Shown one piece after another: positions 15,872-23,679 of a DNA stretch of 64,000 nt; within the stretch, counting starts at the first letter, position 1; each line of letters starts with the position of its first letter. The translations under genes and the position numbers were made by a program. The DNA lies in assembly GCA_004554585.1 (NCBI GenBank), contig SFLH01000002.1, positions 62,001-126,000 of the forward strand. The letters are read 5' to 3'. Source of the stretch: Clostridiales bacterium. GTDB taxonomy: Bacteria > Bacillota > Clostridia > Oscillospirales > Oscillospiraceae. Under the pieces are notes generated by a model. It saw only the letters and a list, made by a program, of their open reading frames with translations. It was not told the origin of the DNA and made no database searches.

Positions 15872-16405
15872 ATGGCAGTGGACATGAAGGAGAGGATCGC
15901 CGCTTCTTTTGCGGCGCTGGCCCAAAAGAAGCCTGTGGACAAGATCACCGTCAAGGAACTGGTGGAGCGATGCGGCATTTCCCGGCAGACGTTCTACTAT
16001 CATTTCCAGGACCTGCTGGAAGTGATGCAGTGGCAGATTGAGAGAATCCTCCAGCAAGCTGTGGAAAGCAGTCTGCACGCAGATAACAGCCTGAAGGGAA
16101 TTGAGAGCTTCATTTCCATCTCCTTAGAGCATCAGGAACTACTGGGAAAGCTCCTTGCCTCCCAGCGCCGCGCCCAGGTGGAACGGATCTTTGTGCGTGC
16201 CATGCGAGAGAGCATCCGGGAGATGATTTTGCAGAAAAAGCCCGACTGGGCTGTGGATGCCCAAGACTGGGAAGTGACGCTGAACTTTTACGCCTACGGA
16301 ATGGCCGGGGTGGTGTTTGAGAATTCCCAGAGTGGCAAGCTCGGGACAGAAAAACTGGCCCAAAAGCTTTACCGCCTGCTGGCCGGCCAGATGCTGGAAG
16401 TCTGA
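15872..16405 (+). CDS. TetR/AcrR-family regulator
   Basis: 177 residues. The N-terminal helix-turn-helix (KITVKELVERCGISRQTFYY plus HFQD) is a clear TetR_N domain. The C-terminal domain resembles the TetR_C_8/DhaS-like class, with a long helix EREMILQKKPDW-like region and FYAYGMAGVV. The ligand is unknown. The ATG at 15872 follows GGGGGGAACGAG. It is transcribed toward ftsH; a 25-bp inverted repeat lies just after its stop codon, which could be its operator although palindromes bound by TetR proteins are usually shorter. Confidence 0.85.
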   Translation: MAVDMKERIAASFAALAQKKPVDKITVKELVERCGISRQTFYYHFQDLLEVMQWQIERILQQAVESSLHADNSLKGIESFISISLEHQELLGKLLASQRRAQVERIFVRAMRESIREMILQKKPDWAVDAQDWEVTLNFYAYGMAGVVFENSQSGKLGTEKLAQKLYRLLAGQMLEV

Positions 16406-16420
16406 GAGAAAAGAGACGTG

Positions 16421-16475
16421 ATAGACAACCCCCGCATTGTGTCAAAAAACTTGACACAATGCGGGGGTTGTCTAT
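16421..16475. repeat. Perfect 25-bp inverted repeat with 5-base loop
   Basis: Arms 16421-16445 and 16451-16475 are exact reverse complements (left arm starts ATAGACAACCCCCGC, right arm starts TTGACACAATGCGGG). There is no T tract on either side, so it is not a standard terminator. Both arms contain TTGACA, and the right arm provides the -35 of a promoter reading into ftsH. Confidence 0.92.
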
Positions 16476-16478
16476 ACA
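16451..16478 (+). promoter_or_regulatory. Putative ftsH promoter embedded in the inverted repeat
   Basis: TTGACA (16451-16456), 16 bases, TATACA (16473-16478). It begins exactly at the right arm of the repeat, 137 bases before the ftsH start. Confidence 0.55.
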
Positions 16479-16614
16479 AGAGGGGCACATTGTGTGTTGT
16501 GGGAGAATTTTTGCCGAGATACAATAACAGGAATGAAAGAACGCCACCTCTTTCCCGATCGGTGCAGAGGGCGGTCTCCGGGCTCGGGAGCGAGTGCGAA
16601 GGAGGAACTTCCCC

Positions 16615-18423
16615 ATGAAAAAAGAAAAGTCACCCAAACGGCCTCTCATTTATTATTATATCATCGTCGTGTTGTGCCTCATGTTGATCAACAGCCTTGT
16701 CGTTCCCTGGTTTGCCCAACGACAGGTTCAATTGGTGGATTACAACACGTTTTTAGACATGACGCAGCAGCAACAAATTGGCCTTGTCGAGGTGCAGGAG
16801 GATCAGATCGTCTTTACCAACAAGGACAACACAGCGATTTACAAGACAGGGCGGATGGAGGACCCAGCGTTGGTGGAGCGGCTGATCGACTCTGGCGCCC
16901 GGTTTTCCCAGGAGATTGTGGAGGAGATGTCTCCGCTGACTTCGCTGCTGTTATACTGGATCCTGCCCATGCTCATATTCATTGGGATTGGTCAGTGGAT
17001 GAGCCGGCGCATGCTGCGCAAGGGGGGCGGAGGAGGCATGCCCTTCGGCCTGGGAAAGTCCGGCGCCAAAGAGTATGACAAGTCCTCGGAGGGGATTCGC
17101 TTTGCAGATGTGGCCGGGGAGGATGAGGCCAAGGAGAGTCTGGCGGAAATTGTGGACTACCTCCATGACCCCGACAAATATAAGCAGATCGGCGCCGCCA
17201 TGCCCAAAGGCGTCCTGCTGGTGGGCCCGCCGGGCACTGGCAAGACCATGCTGGCCAAGGCGGTAGCTGGGGAGGCGGATGTCCCCTTCTTCGCAATATC
17301 CGGCTCGGCCTTTGTGGAGATGTTTGTTGGCATGGGTGCGTCGAAAGTGCGGGACCTCTTCCGGCAGGCTAAGGAAAAAGCCCCCTGCATTGTTTTCATC
17401 GACGAGATCGATGCCATCGGCAAAAAGCGGGACGGCCAGCTGGGGGGCAACGACGAGCGGGAGCAGACCCTCAACCAGCTGCTCACCGAGATGGACGGCT
17501 TTGAGGGCAACAGCGGCATCATCGTCCTTGCCGCCACCAACCGGCCGGAGGCGCTGGACCCCGCCCTCACCCGGCCCGGCCGCTTTGACCGCCGGGTCCC
17601 AGTGGAACTGCCGGATTTGAAGGGACGGGAGGAGATTCTAAAAGTCCACGCCCGGAAGATCAAGGTGTCCGACGATGTGAACTTCCAGCAGATCGCCCGC
17701 ATGGCCTCAGGGGCCAGTGGGGCGGAGCTGGCCAACATCGTCAACGAGGCTGCCCTGCGGGCGGTGCGCAGCGGCCGGGGCTGTGTGAACCAGAGTGACC
17801 TGGAAGAGAGCATCGAGGTGGTCATCGCTGGCTATCAGAAGAAAAATGCCATTCTCACTGACCAGGAGAAGTGGACGGTGGCCTACCACGAGATCGGCCA
17901 CGCCCTGGTGGCGGCTATGCAGACTCAGTCGGCCCCGGTGCAGAAGATCACCATCATCCCCCGCACCTCCGGTGCCCTGGGCTACACCATGCAGGTGGAA
18001 GAGGGAAACAAGTACTTGATGACCCGGGAGGAGATTGAAAACAAGATCGCCACCTACACCGGCGGCCGGGCGGCAGAGGAAGTGGCTTTTGGGACCATTT
18101 CCACAGGTGCGGCCAATGACATCGAACAGGCCACCAAATTGGCCCGGGCCATGATCAGCCGCTATGGCATGAGCAAGGCGTTTGACATGGTAGCCATGGA
18201 GACGGTGAGCGGCCAATACCTGGGCGGGGAGCACAGCATGGCGTGTTCCATGCAGACCCAGGCGGAGATCGACCACCAGGTGGTGGAGCTGGTGAAAAAG
18301 CAGCATGAAAAGGCCGCACAGATTCTCCTGGAAAATCGAGAAAAACTGGACCAGCTGGCCCACTACCTTTATGAAAAAGAGACCATCACCGGCGCAGAGT
18401 TCATGGAAATCTTGCGCGGGTGA
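16615..18423 (+). CDS. ftsH: ATP-dependent zinc metalloprotease FtsH
   Basis: 602 residues. Two membrane segments flank a small extracytoplasmic domain (about residues 11-30 and 105-125). The AAA+ module has Walker A GPPGTGKT, Walker B IVFIDEIDAIG and the second region of homology TRPGRFDR. The metalloprotease motif HEIGH follows in VAYHEIGHALV. It degrades membrane and short-lived cytoplasmic proteins and has roles in sporulation and stress. GAAGGAGG is well spaced from ATG 16615. The C-terminal tail after the protease domain is short. It is not next to hpt/tilS as in Bacillus, and a promoter inside a large palindrome precedes it. Confidence 0.97.
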   Translation: MKKEKSPKRPLIYYYIIVVLCLMLINSLVVPWFAQRQVQLVDYNTFLDMTQQQQIGLVEVQEDQIVFTNKDNTAIYKTGRMEDPALVERLIDSGARFSQEIVEEMSPLTSLLLYWILPMLIFIGIGQWMSRRMLRKGGGGGMPFGLGKSGAKEYDKSSEGIRFADVAGEDEAKESLAEIVDYLHDPDKYKQIGAAMPKGVLLVGPPGTGKTMLAKAVAGEADVPFFAISGSAFVEMFVGMGASKVRDLFRQAKEKAPCIVFIDEIDAIGKKRDGQLGGNDEREQTLNQLLTEMDGFEGNSGIIVLAATNRPEALDPALTRPGRFDRRVPVELPDLKGREEILKVHARKIKVSDDVNFQQIARMASGASGAELANIVNEAALRAVRSGRGCVNQSDLEESIEVVIAGYQKKNAILTDQEKWTVAYHEIGHALVAAMQTQSAPVQKITIIPRTSGALGYTMQVEEGNKYLMTREEIENKIATYTGGRAAEEVAFGTISTGAANDIEQATKLARAMISRYGMSKAFDMVAMETVSGQYLGGEHSMACSMQTQAEIDHQVVELVKKQHEKAAQILLENREKLDQLAHYLYEKETITGAEFMEILRG

Positions 18424-18452
18424 CCACAAAACCGTATGTGGTGCCCCCTGGC

Positions 18453-18490
18453 CCCCACCCCGCCCTTTGGGCGGGGTGGGGACGCTTTTC
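18453..18490 (+). terminator. Terminator after ftsH
   Basis: A 13-bp perfect stem (CCCCACCCCGCCC with GGGCGGGGTGGGG) and TTT loop, followed by ACGCTTTTC. Confidence 0.85.
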
Positions 18491-18522
18491 TGTTTGGGGA
18501 GACCCTGGCAGAGAGGTTTGCC

Positions 18523-18551
18523 TTGACAGACCGTTCCAGCGGCTTTAAAAT
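18523..18551 (+). promoter_or_regulatory. Promoter before the YcxB-like gene
   Basis: TTGACA (18523-18528), 17 bases, TAAAAT (18546-18551). Confidence 0.75.
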
Positions 18552-18654
18552 AATGAAACAGCGATATCATCCGCGCTAGGTCAAAAGACGGCCAGGGACA
18601 AGCGCTCCCTTGCCGCCAGTCCTGCCTGCGTGGGGAAAGAGGGGGGAATGAGCC

Positions 18655-19212
18655 GTGGAATACCAGGTGCAGATGGTCTATGAACAGCAGGACGTGGCAG
18701 CGCTGGTGAGGACGCTGGACTTTCGGCGCCGGCCGGAGAAGAATTTGCGTATGGCCCGCAAGATCGGCTACCCCATCTTCGGCATTCTGTTGCTGGCTGT
18801 GGGGATCAGTGTCATCGGCGGGACCCTCTCCATGGGCGTGTTTGCCCCCATCACCATCCTTACGCTGGTGATTTCTCTGGCCTGCCTTCTGGGAGGCGTG
18901 GCCCTGTTGCGCCGGGCGGACACCAAGGGGATGGAGCGCCGGTCCTGGGCCAAATACCCCAACAAGGGGATGACCGTCACCTACACCTTCTACCCCGACC
19001 GGTTCGAGGAGGAGGACGAGGTCTCCGGCCGCAACGAATTTCAATATCTGAGCATCAAAAGTGCCAACGAGGACGAGGGACACTTTTTCCTCTTCACCAG
19101 TTCCAACGCGGCCCACATGCTGCGCAAGGACAGCTTTGTCTGCGGCGACCCGGCCACCTTTGCCGCCTTTCTGCGCAAGAAGGCGGCGGTGACTACGGAC
19201 CTGGTGGAATGA
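18655..19212 (+). CDS. YcxB-like membrane protein, unknown function
   Basis: 185 residues. A cytoplasmic N-terminus of about 40 residues, two closely spaced membrane segments (YPIFGILLLAVGISVIGG and APITILTLVISLACLLGG) and a soluble C-terminus with TVTYTFYPDRFEEEDEVSGR and FQYLSIKSANEDEGHFFLF. The C-terminal pattern resembles the YcxB-like domain found in many Bacillota membrane proteins. GTG 18655 is used because the nearby ATG at 18648 is out of frame; a G-rich RBS lies just before. It is 51 bases upstream of the CbiT-like gene, so they may be co-transcribed. Confidence 0.65.
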   Translation: MEYQVQMVYEQQDVAALVRTLDFRRRPEKNLRMARKIGYPIFGILLLAVGISVIGGTLSMGVFAPITILTLVISLACLLGGVALLRRADTKGMERRSWAKYPNKGMTVTYTFYPDRFEEEDEVSGRNEFQYLSIKSANEDEGHFFLFTSSNAAHMLRKDSFVCGDPATFAAFLRKKAAVTTDLVE

Positions 19213-19263
19213 TCACACCCGCACACCCCGCCGGCGGGACGGCAGGGGGGAAAGGAGAGCGCC

Positions 19264-20163
19264 ATGAGCATCTTTAACAATGAGAGCATTCTGGCTTGGC
19301 TGAAGTATTTTTCCGACCACACGGACATCGACCTGTCTACCGTTCGCATTCTGGATGTGACTGGGGACGACCGGAGCCTGCTGCCCGTGGTCCAGGCCAA
19401 CCGGTCAGTGCTGGTCTTTACCGACGGCAACCACCCGGAGATTTTTTACAGTATGTGGGACGGCGGCATGGGCGAGTGCGAGATCTGGTACAACGAGGGC
19501 TCCGAGCCTGAGGGTCCCATGAAGCACAACCTGCTGTCGGAAATGATCGACCGGGGCGTCAATGTCTCGGCGGCCATGCTCATCAACAATCCCCACGCCC
19601 ATTCCGGCTACCGCATCGGCTTGGACAACAGCAGTTTCTCTCCCGGCACCATCCGCTATGTGGCCCCGGAGATCCGGGCGGTGATTTTGAAAAAGCTGAA
19701 CCTGGACGAGAAGGAAAACATCTGCTGCGTCTCCGGCGAGAGCATTGCCGTGGAGGCCGCTATCGCCGCCCACCGGGGCAATGTGGTGGCCGTGGAGTAC
19801 AAGGCGGGGGACCGGCAGACCATGGAGGAAAACGTGGTCCGCTTCGGCCTGCGGAATGTGCTGATTGTGGACGACATGGAGAGCTATTCCCACCGCTGGC
19901 CGGTGCCCGATGTGGCCTTCCTGGTGGCCTCCCCCAAGCTGGAGCTGGAGCTGCAGACCCTGGTGCGGGTCAATCCCAAGATTCGGGTGGTCATCTATAC
20001 CCTGGAGTTCAGCATCATGAGCCGCATCCCCAGCATGCTCTGGGAAAACGGCATCGAGCCCACGGAGGTCATGAAGCTGGAGGTGGCCAAGGTGGGCCGA
20101 AAGGACGAGATCGAGGTCCAGCCCGCCCCCTGGATCTTCTCTGGCCAGGCCGGGGGACAGTGA
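19264..20163 (+). CDS. CbiE/CbiT-like (precorrin-6B methylase-like) protein, function unknown
   Basis: 299 residues. The first half resembles CbiE-type cobalamin methyltransferases (VLVFTDGNHPEIFY, with a G-rich region). The second half resembles CbiT: NICCVSGESIAVEAAIAAHR, VVAVEYKAGDRQTMEENVVR and FGLRNVLIVDD. The glycine-rich SAM-binding G-x-G-x-G of true CbiT is replaced by CVSGESIA, so methyltransferase activity is doubtful. No other cobalamin genes are nearby. RBS AAGGAG precedes ATG 19264. It is followed by a T-box-controlled oxidoreductase with its own promoter, so the two are probably separate units. Confidence 0.5.
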   Translation: MSIFNNESILAWLKYFSDHTDIDLSTVRILDVTGDDRSLLPVVQANRSVLVFTDGNHPEIFYSMWDGGMGECEIWYNEGSEPEGPMKHNLLSEMIDRGVNVSAAMLINNPHAHSGYRIGLDNSSFSPGTIRYVAPEIRAVILKKLNLDEKENICCVSGESIAVEAAIAAHRGNVVAVEYKAGDRQTMEENVVRFGLRNVLIVDDMESYSHRWPVPDVAFLVASPKLELELQTLVRVNPKIRVVIYTLEFSIMSRIPSMLWENGIEPTEVMKLEVAKVGRKDEIEVQPAPWIFSGQAGGQ

Positions 20164-20211
20164 GGACAAAAAAATCCCCCTGCCCGGCGAAAAAACAGGA
20201 AAATTTGCGCC

Positions 20212-20240
20212 TTGACAAGGTCTTGTCCAGTGCGTATAAT
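20212..20240 (+). promoter_or_regulatory. Consensus sigma-A promoter of the T-box/oxidoreductase operon
   Basis: TTGACA (20212-20217), 17 bases, TATAAT (20235-20240): a perfect consensus match. Confidence 0.9.
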
Positions 20241-20246
20241 GACTTC

Positions 20247-20520
20247 AATAATCAAGCAACCAATGGAAAATGGCAATGATGGAGACAGTAAGGTCCGCGG
20301 AACCCCTCAGCGATTCGGGGATGGTGAGAGCCCGAAGGAAGTAGCGCGGAAGTCTGAAGATCCCTCCTGAGCTGCAGGCCGAACATTCCCGCCCGGGATC
20401 AGTAGGTTCTGCCGGAGTCCCCCGTTACAGGGAGCGCGTATGTTGGTACGCAGGTAACAGGTGGTATTGCGAAGTGTTTCAGTAAGCCTTCGTCCTTTTA
20501 CGGGACGAAGGCTTTTTTAC
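20247..20520 (+). ncRNA. T-box leader with valine-type specifier
   Basis: A roughly 270-base leader shows the T-box parts in order: the AGTA box at 20287-20290, a Stem I with CCGCG/CGCGG pairing and the distal GGTGAGAGCC-type motif, the opposing GAA at 20349-20351, and the specifier GTC at 20352-20354 (valine). The T-box sequence AGGTGGTATTGCG lies at 20459-20471, and an intrinsic terminator follows at 20484-20517. The TGG of the T-box is followed by T, complementary to an A discriminator base as in tRNA-Val. Uncharged tRNA-Val would stabilise the antiterminator. A second possible specifier reading (GTA at 20341) is also a valine codon. Confidence 0.88.
20484..20518 (+). terminator. T-box terminator
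   Basis: AAGCCTTCGTCC pairs with GGACGAAGGCTT and is followed by TTTTT. The alternative antiterminator uses the T-box sequence upstream. Confidence 0.92.
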
Positions 20521-20576
20521 GGCAGGGCCCGCCCCTCTGGGCGGCAGGGACCCGGCCCAGGTTTCGGAGGTGTACC

Positions 20577-21161
20577 ATGAAAGAGAATGGTTTGATCGAA
20601 TTTCGCTGGCACGGCCGGGGGGGCCAGGGGGCCAAGACGGCCTGCCTGCTCCTGGCGGACGCGGCCTTCAGCGCGGGCAAGTTTGTCCAGGGCTTCCCCG
20701 AGTACGGCCCGGAGCGTATGGGCGCCCCCATTACGGCCTACAACCGCATCAGCGACGTGCGGTGCAGCATCCACTGCAACATCGACAACCCCGACTATGT
20801 GGTAGTGGTGGACGAGACCCTGCTGGAGACGGTGGACGTGACCCACGGCCTGTCCCCGGAGGGGGCCGTGATCGTCAACACCGCCCACAGCCCGGACAAG
20901 ATTCGTTCCAAACTCCGGGGCTGGCAGGGCCGGGTATGCACCATCGACGCCCGGCGGATCTCCGAGGAGACCCTGGGCCGGAACTTCCCCAACACCCCCA
21001 TGCTCAGCGCGGCGGTGAAAGTCAGCGGTGTGTTGGATGAGGCGCAGTTTAAGAAGGACATGGAAGAGAGTTTCCATCACAAATTCGCCACCAAGCCCCA
21101 GGTGGTGGCCGGCAACATGGCCGCCCTGGTGCAGGCATGGAAGGAGGTCCAGGCAGGATGA
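20577..21161 (+). CDS. 2-oxoacid:ferredoxin oxidoreductase, gamma subunit
   Basis: 194 residues. FRWHGRGGQGAKTACLLLAD and FPEYGPERMGAPITAYNRIS are signature segments of the gamma subunit of pyruvate/2-oxoisovalerate ferredoxin oxidoreductases. It is the first of four genes in the order gamma-delta-alpha-beta, behind a valine T-box. The four-subunit enzyme oxidatively decarboxylates a 2-oxoacid with CoA and reduces ferredoxin, or runs in reverse. The valine specifier favours 2-oxoisovalerate (VOR) over pyruvate, which is an inference. Its stop overlaps the next start as ATGA. Confidence 0.92.
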   Translation: MKENGLIEFRWHGRGGQGAKTACLLLADAAFSAGKFVQGFPEYGPERMGAPITAYNRISDVRCSIHCNIDNPDYVVVVDETLLETVDVTHGLSPEGAVIVNTAHSPDKIRSKLRGWQGRVCTIDARRISEETLGRNFPNTPMLSAAVKVSGVLDEAQFKKDMEESFHHKFATKPQVVAGNMAALVQAWKEVQAG

Positions 21162-21466
21162 TCCGCAGAGCCAAAGACATCGACGAGCACACCCCCTGGC
21201 AGGAGATGACCCTGGGGGGCGAGATCTATGAGCCGGCCACCGCCCGGTATGTGAACACCGGTGCCTGGCGCACCGATACCCCGGTACTGGACTGGACGAA
21301 ATGCCGCCATTGCCTGCTGTGCGTGCCCTTCTGTCCGGACAGCTCCCTGCCGGTGGAGCAGGGCAAGCTGGCGGGCATCGACTACCAGCATTGCAAGGGC
21401 TGCGGCATCTGCGCCCAGGTATGTCCCTTTGGGGCCATTACCGTGAAGGAAGGGGGAGAAGTATGA
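21158..21466 (+). CDS. 2-oxoacid:ferredoxin oxidoreductase, delta (ferredoxin-like) subunit
   Basis: 102 residues. Two [4Fe-4S] motifs are present, CRHCLLCVPFCPD and CKGCGICAQVCPF. This small subunit carries electrons from the TPP-centre subunit to external ferredoxin. Translation is coupled to both neighbours: ATGA overlaps at 21158 (with the gamma stop) and at 21463 (with the alpha start). RBS AGGCAGGATG is weak, consistent with coupling. Confidence 0.93.
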   Translation: MIRRAKDIDEHTPWQEMTLGGEIYEPATARYVNTGAWRTDTPVLDWTKCRHCLLCVPFCPDSSLPVEQGKLAGIDYQHCKGCGICAQVCPFGAITVKEGGEV

Positions 21467-22644
21467 ACTACAACGAGCGTTTGTCCGGCAATGAGGCCAT
21501 CGCCTTCGCCATGAAGCAGATCGACCCCGACGTGATGGCGGCTTTCCCCATCACCCCCTCCACGGAGATCCCCCAGTATTTCGCCCAGTACGTGGCCGAC
21601 GGAGAGGTCAACACCGAGTTTGTCCCCGTGGAGTCTGAGCACAGCTCTATGTCCGCCTGCATCGGCGCCGAGGCCGCCGGGGCCCGGGCGGTGACTGCCA
21701 CCTCTTCGGCGGGCCTGGCCCTCATGTATGAGATGATGTACGTGGCGGCTTCCAGCCGCCTGCCCATCACCTTAGCCTGCGTGAACCGGGCGCTGACAGG
21801 CCCCATCAACATCAACAACGATCACTCCGACTCCATGGGCATCCGGGATGCCGGTTGGATTCAGATTTACGCCGAGAACAACCAGGAGGCCTATGACAAC
21901 TTCCTCCAGGCCATGCCCATCGGGGAGCACCCCTCCGTGCGCTTGCCGGTGATGATCTGCCAGGATGGCTTCATCACCAGCCACGCCCTGGAGAACATCG
22001 TCCTGCTGGACACCGATTCCGTGAAGGCCTTTGTGGGGGAGTACCAGCCGGAAAACTACCTGCTCAAGGCGGAAAATCCCCTGGCCATCGGCCCCTATGA
22101 CTTGGGCTGCCACTACATGGAACACAAGGTCCAGCAGGCCGAGGCCATGAAGGCCGCCAAGGCCCGCATCCTGGAGGTGGCCGCCCAGTTCGAGGCCGTC
22201 ACCGGCCGGAAGTATGGCCTGTTTGAGGCCTATCGCATGGAGGATGCCGAGGTGGCCCTGGTCCTCATCGGCTCCTCTGCCGGCACCGCCAAGGTCACCG
22301 TGGACCAGCTGCGGCAGCAGGGGGTCAAGGCGGGCCTGATTAAAATCCGGGTCTTCCGCCCCTTCCCCGCCGAGGAACTGGCCCAGGCCCTCAAGAACGT
22401 AAAAGCTGTGGCCATTATGGACAAGGCCGAGAGCTTTTCCGCCAACGGCGGCCCCCTCTTCTCCGAGGTCCGGGGGGCGCTGTATGACCTGGAACCCCGG
22501 CCCCGGACGGTGGGCTATGTCTACGGCCTGGGCGGCCGGGACATCACCCCGGACCACTTCCACGGCGTTTTCGACCGGCTGCGGGCCATCGCCGACGGGG
22601 GCGAGCTGGGCCCGGTCTACACACATCTGGGACAGAGGGGGTAA
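21463..22644 (+). CDS. 2-oxoacid:ferredoxin oxidoreductase, alpha subunit
   Basis: 393 residues. The N-terminal domain begins LSGNEAIAFAMKQIDPDVMA with AAFPITPSTEIPQYFAQYVA, the conserved pyrimidine-binding region; it continues with VESEHSSMSACIGAEAAGAR and TSSAGLALMYEMMYVAA, followed by the transketolase C-terminal-like domain (KAGLIKIRVFRPFPAEEL). This matches VorB/PorA-type alpha subunits. GGGGGAG lies just before ATG 21463. The gene is co-transcribed with the gamma, delta and beta subunits. Confidence 0.94.
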   Translation: MNYNERLSGNEAIAFAMKQIDPDVMAAFPITPSTEIPQYFAQYVADGEVNTEFVPVESEHSSMSACIGAEAAGARAVTATSSAGLALMYEMMYVAASSRLPITLACVNRALTGPININNDHSDSMGIRDAGWIQIYAENNQEAYDNFLQAMPIGEHPSVRLPVMICQDGFITSHALENIVLLDTDSVKAFVGEYQPENYLLKAENPLAIGPYDLGCHYMEHKVQQAEAMKAAKARILEVAAQFEAVTGRKYGLFEAYRMEDAEVALVLIGSSAGTAKVTVDQLRQQGVKAGLIKIRVFRPFPAEELAQALKNVKAVAIMDKAESFSANGGPLFSEVRGALYDLEPRPRTVGYVYGLGGRDITPDHFHGVFDRLRAIADGGELGPVYTHLGQRG

Positions 22645-22650
22645 CCGTTC

Positions 22651-23595
22651 ATGGAAAACGAGAGAACCTATCATTTTAAAAAGACGCTGGAGAAAAAGGA
22701 ACGCTTCGTGGGCGGCCACCGGCTGTGCGCCGGCTGCGGGGCGGGCATCGCCGTGCGGGGGGTCCTGCGGGCCCTGCGGGAGGAGGACCGGGCCGTGGTG
22801 GGCAACGCCACCGGCTGCTTGGAAGTCAGCTCCTTCCTCTATCCCTACACCGCCTATGAGGACAGCTACATCCACACTGCCTTTGAGAGCGCCGGCGCCT
22901 CCCTCTCCGGGGTGGAGGCCGCCTACAACGCCCTCAAGCGCAAGGGCAAGGTGAAGGGCGAGGTGAAGTTCATCACCTTCGGCGGCGACGGCGGCACCTA
23001 TGACATCGGCTTTCAGTCTTTGTCCGGGGCCATGGAGCGGGGCCACGACCTGACCTATGTCTGCTACGACAACGAAGCCTACATGAACACCGGCATTCAG
23101 CGCTCTTCCTCCACCCCCCGCTTTGCCCGGGCCACCACCTCCCCGGTGGGCACCGTCGCTCCCGGCAAGAAGCAGAACAAGAAGAACCTGACCGAGATCA
23201 TTGCCGCCCACCACGTGCCCTATGTGGCCCAGACCACCTTCCTGGGCAACTTCCGGGATCTGTACACCAAGGCCCAGAAGGCCATCTACACCCCCGGCCC
23301 CAGCTTCCTGAACATCATGGCCCCCTGCCCTCGTGGCTGGGAGTATCCGGCGGAAAAACTGCCGGAAATCTGCAAGCTGGCGGTGGAGACCTGCGTCTGG
23401 CCCCTTTTTGAGGTCATCGATGGGGTGTGGCACCTGAGCTATGAGCCTAAGAACAAGCGCCCGGTGGAGGAGTATCTCCGTCTGCAGGGCCGCTTCCGCC
23501 ACATGTTCAAGCCGGGCAACGAGTGGATGATTGAAGATGTCCAGCAAAATGTAGACGAGAACTGGGAAAAGCTGCTGGCCAAGTGCCAGGGCTGA
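22651..23595 (+). CDS. 2-oxoacid:ferredoxin oxidoreductase, beta (TPP-binding) subunit
   Basis: 314 residues. HRLCAGCGAGIAVRGVLRAL carries the Cys pair for a [4Fe-4S] cluster. The TPP motif runs from FGGDGGTYDIGFQSLSGA to the magnesium-binding YDNEAYMNTGIQRSS. A third cysteine-bearing segment, APCPRGWEYP, is typical of beta subunits. It completes the catalytic set of the operon. It starts 6 bases after the alpha stop and a strong terminator follows. Confidence 0.94.
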   Translation: MENERTYHFKKTLEKKERFVGGHRLCAGCGAGIAVRGVLRALREEDRAVVGNATGCLEVSSFLYPYTAYEDSYIHTAFESAGASLSGVEAAYNALKRKGKVKGEVKFITFGGDGGTYDIGFQSLSGAMERGHDLTYVCYDNEAYMNTGIQRSSSTPRFARATTSPVGTVAPGKKQNKKNLTEIIAAHHVPYVAQTTFLGNFRDLYTKAQKAIYTPGPSFLNIMAPCPRGWEYPAEKLPEICKLAVETCVWPLFEVIDGVWHLSYEPKNKRPVEEYLRLQGRFRHMFKPGNEWMIEDVQQNVDENWEKLLAKCQG

Positions 23596-23612
23596 GCACC
23601 ACAAAAACAGAG

Positions 23613-23660
23613 AAAAAACACGGGAAGACCGTTTGGAAAACGGTCTTCCCGTGTTTTTTT
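23613..23660. terminator. Terminator after the oxidoreductase operon
   Basis: A long perfect stem (AACACGGGAAGACCGTTT with its complement) with a two-base loop and a T7 tail. The A run upstream lets it serve the convergent MBL gene too. Confidence 0.92.
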
Positions 23661-23679
23661 GTCTTTCGGTGGCAAGGGG

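Noticed and set aside
16421..16475. Inverted repeat as a normal terminator of the TetR gene
   Set aside because: No T tract follows on either strand and the right arm carries promoter elements, so plain termination does not explain it.
21772..23604. 610-codon minus-strand open frame opposite the oxidoreductase subunits
   Set aside because: It is a shadow of GC-rich codon bias on the opposite strand. The plus-strand genes have clear family motifs, operon overlaps and RBS.
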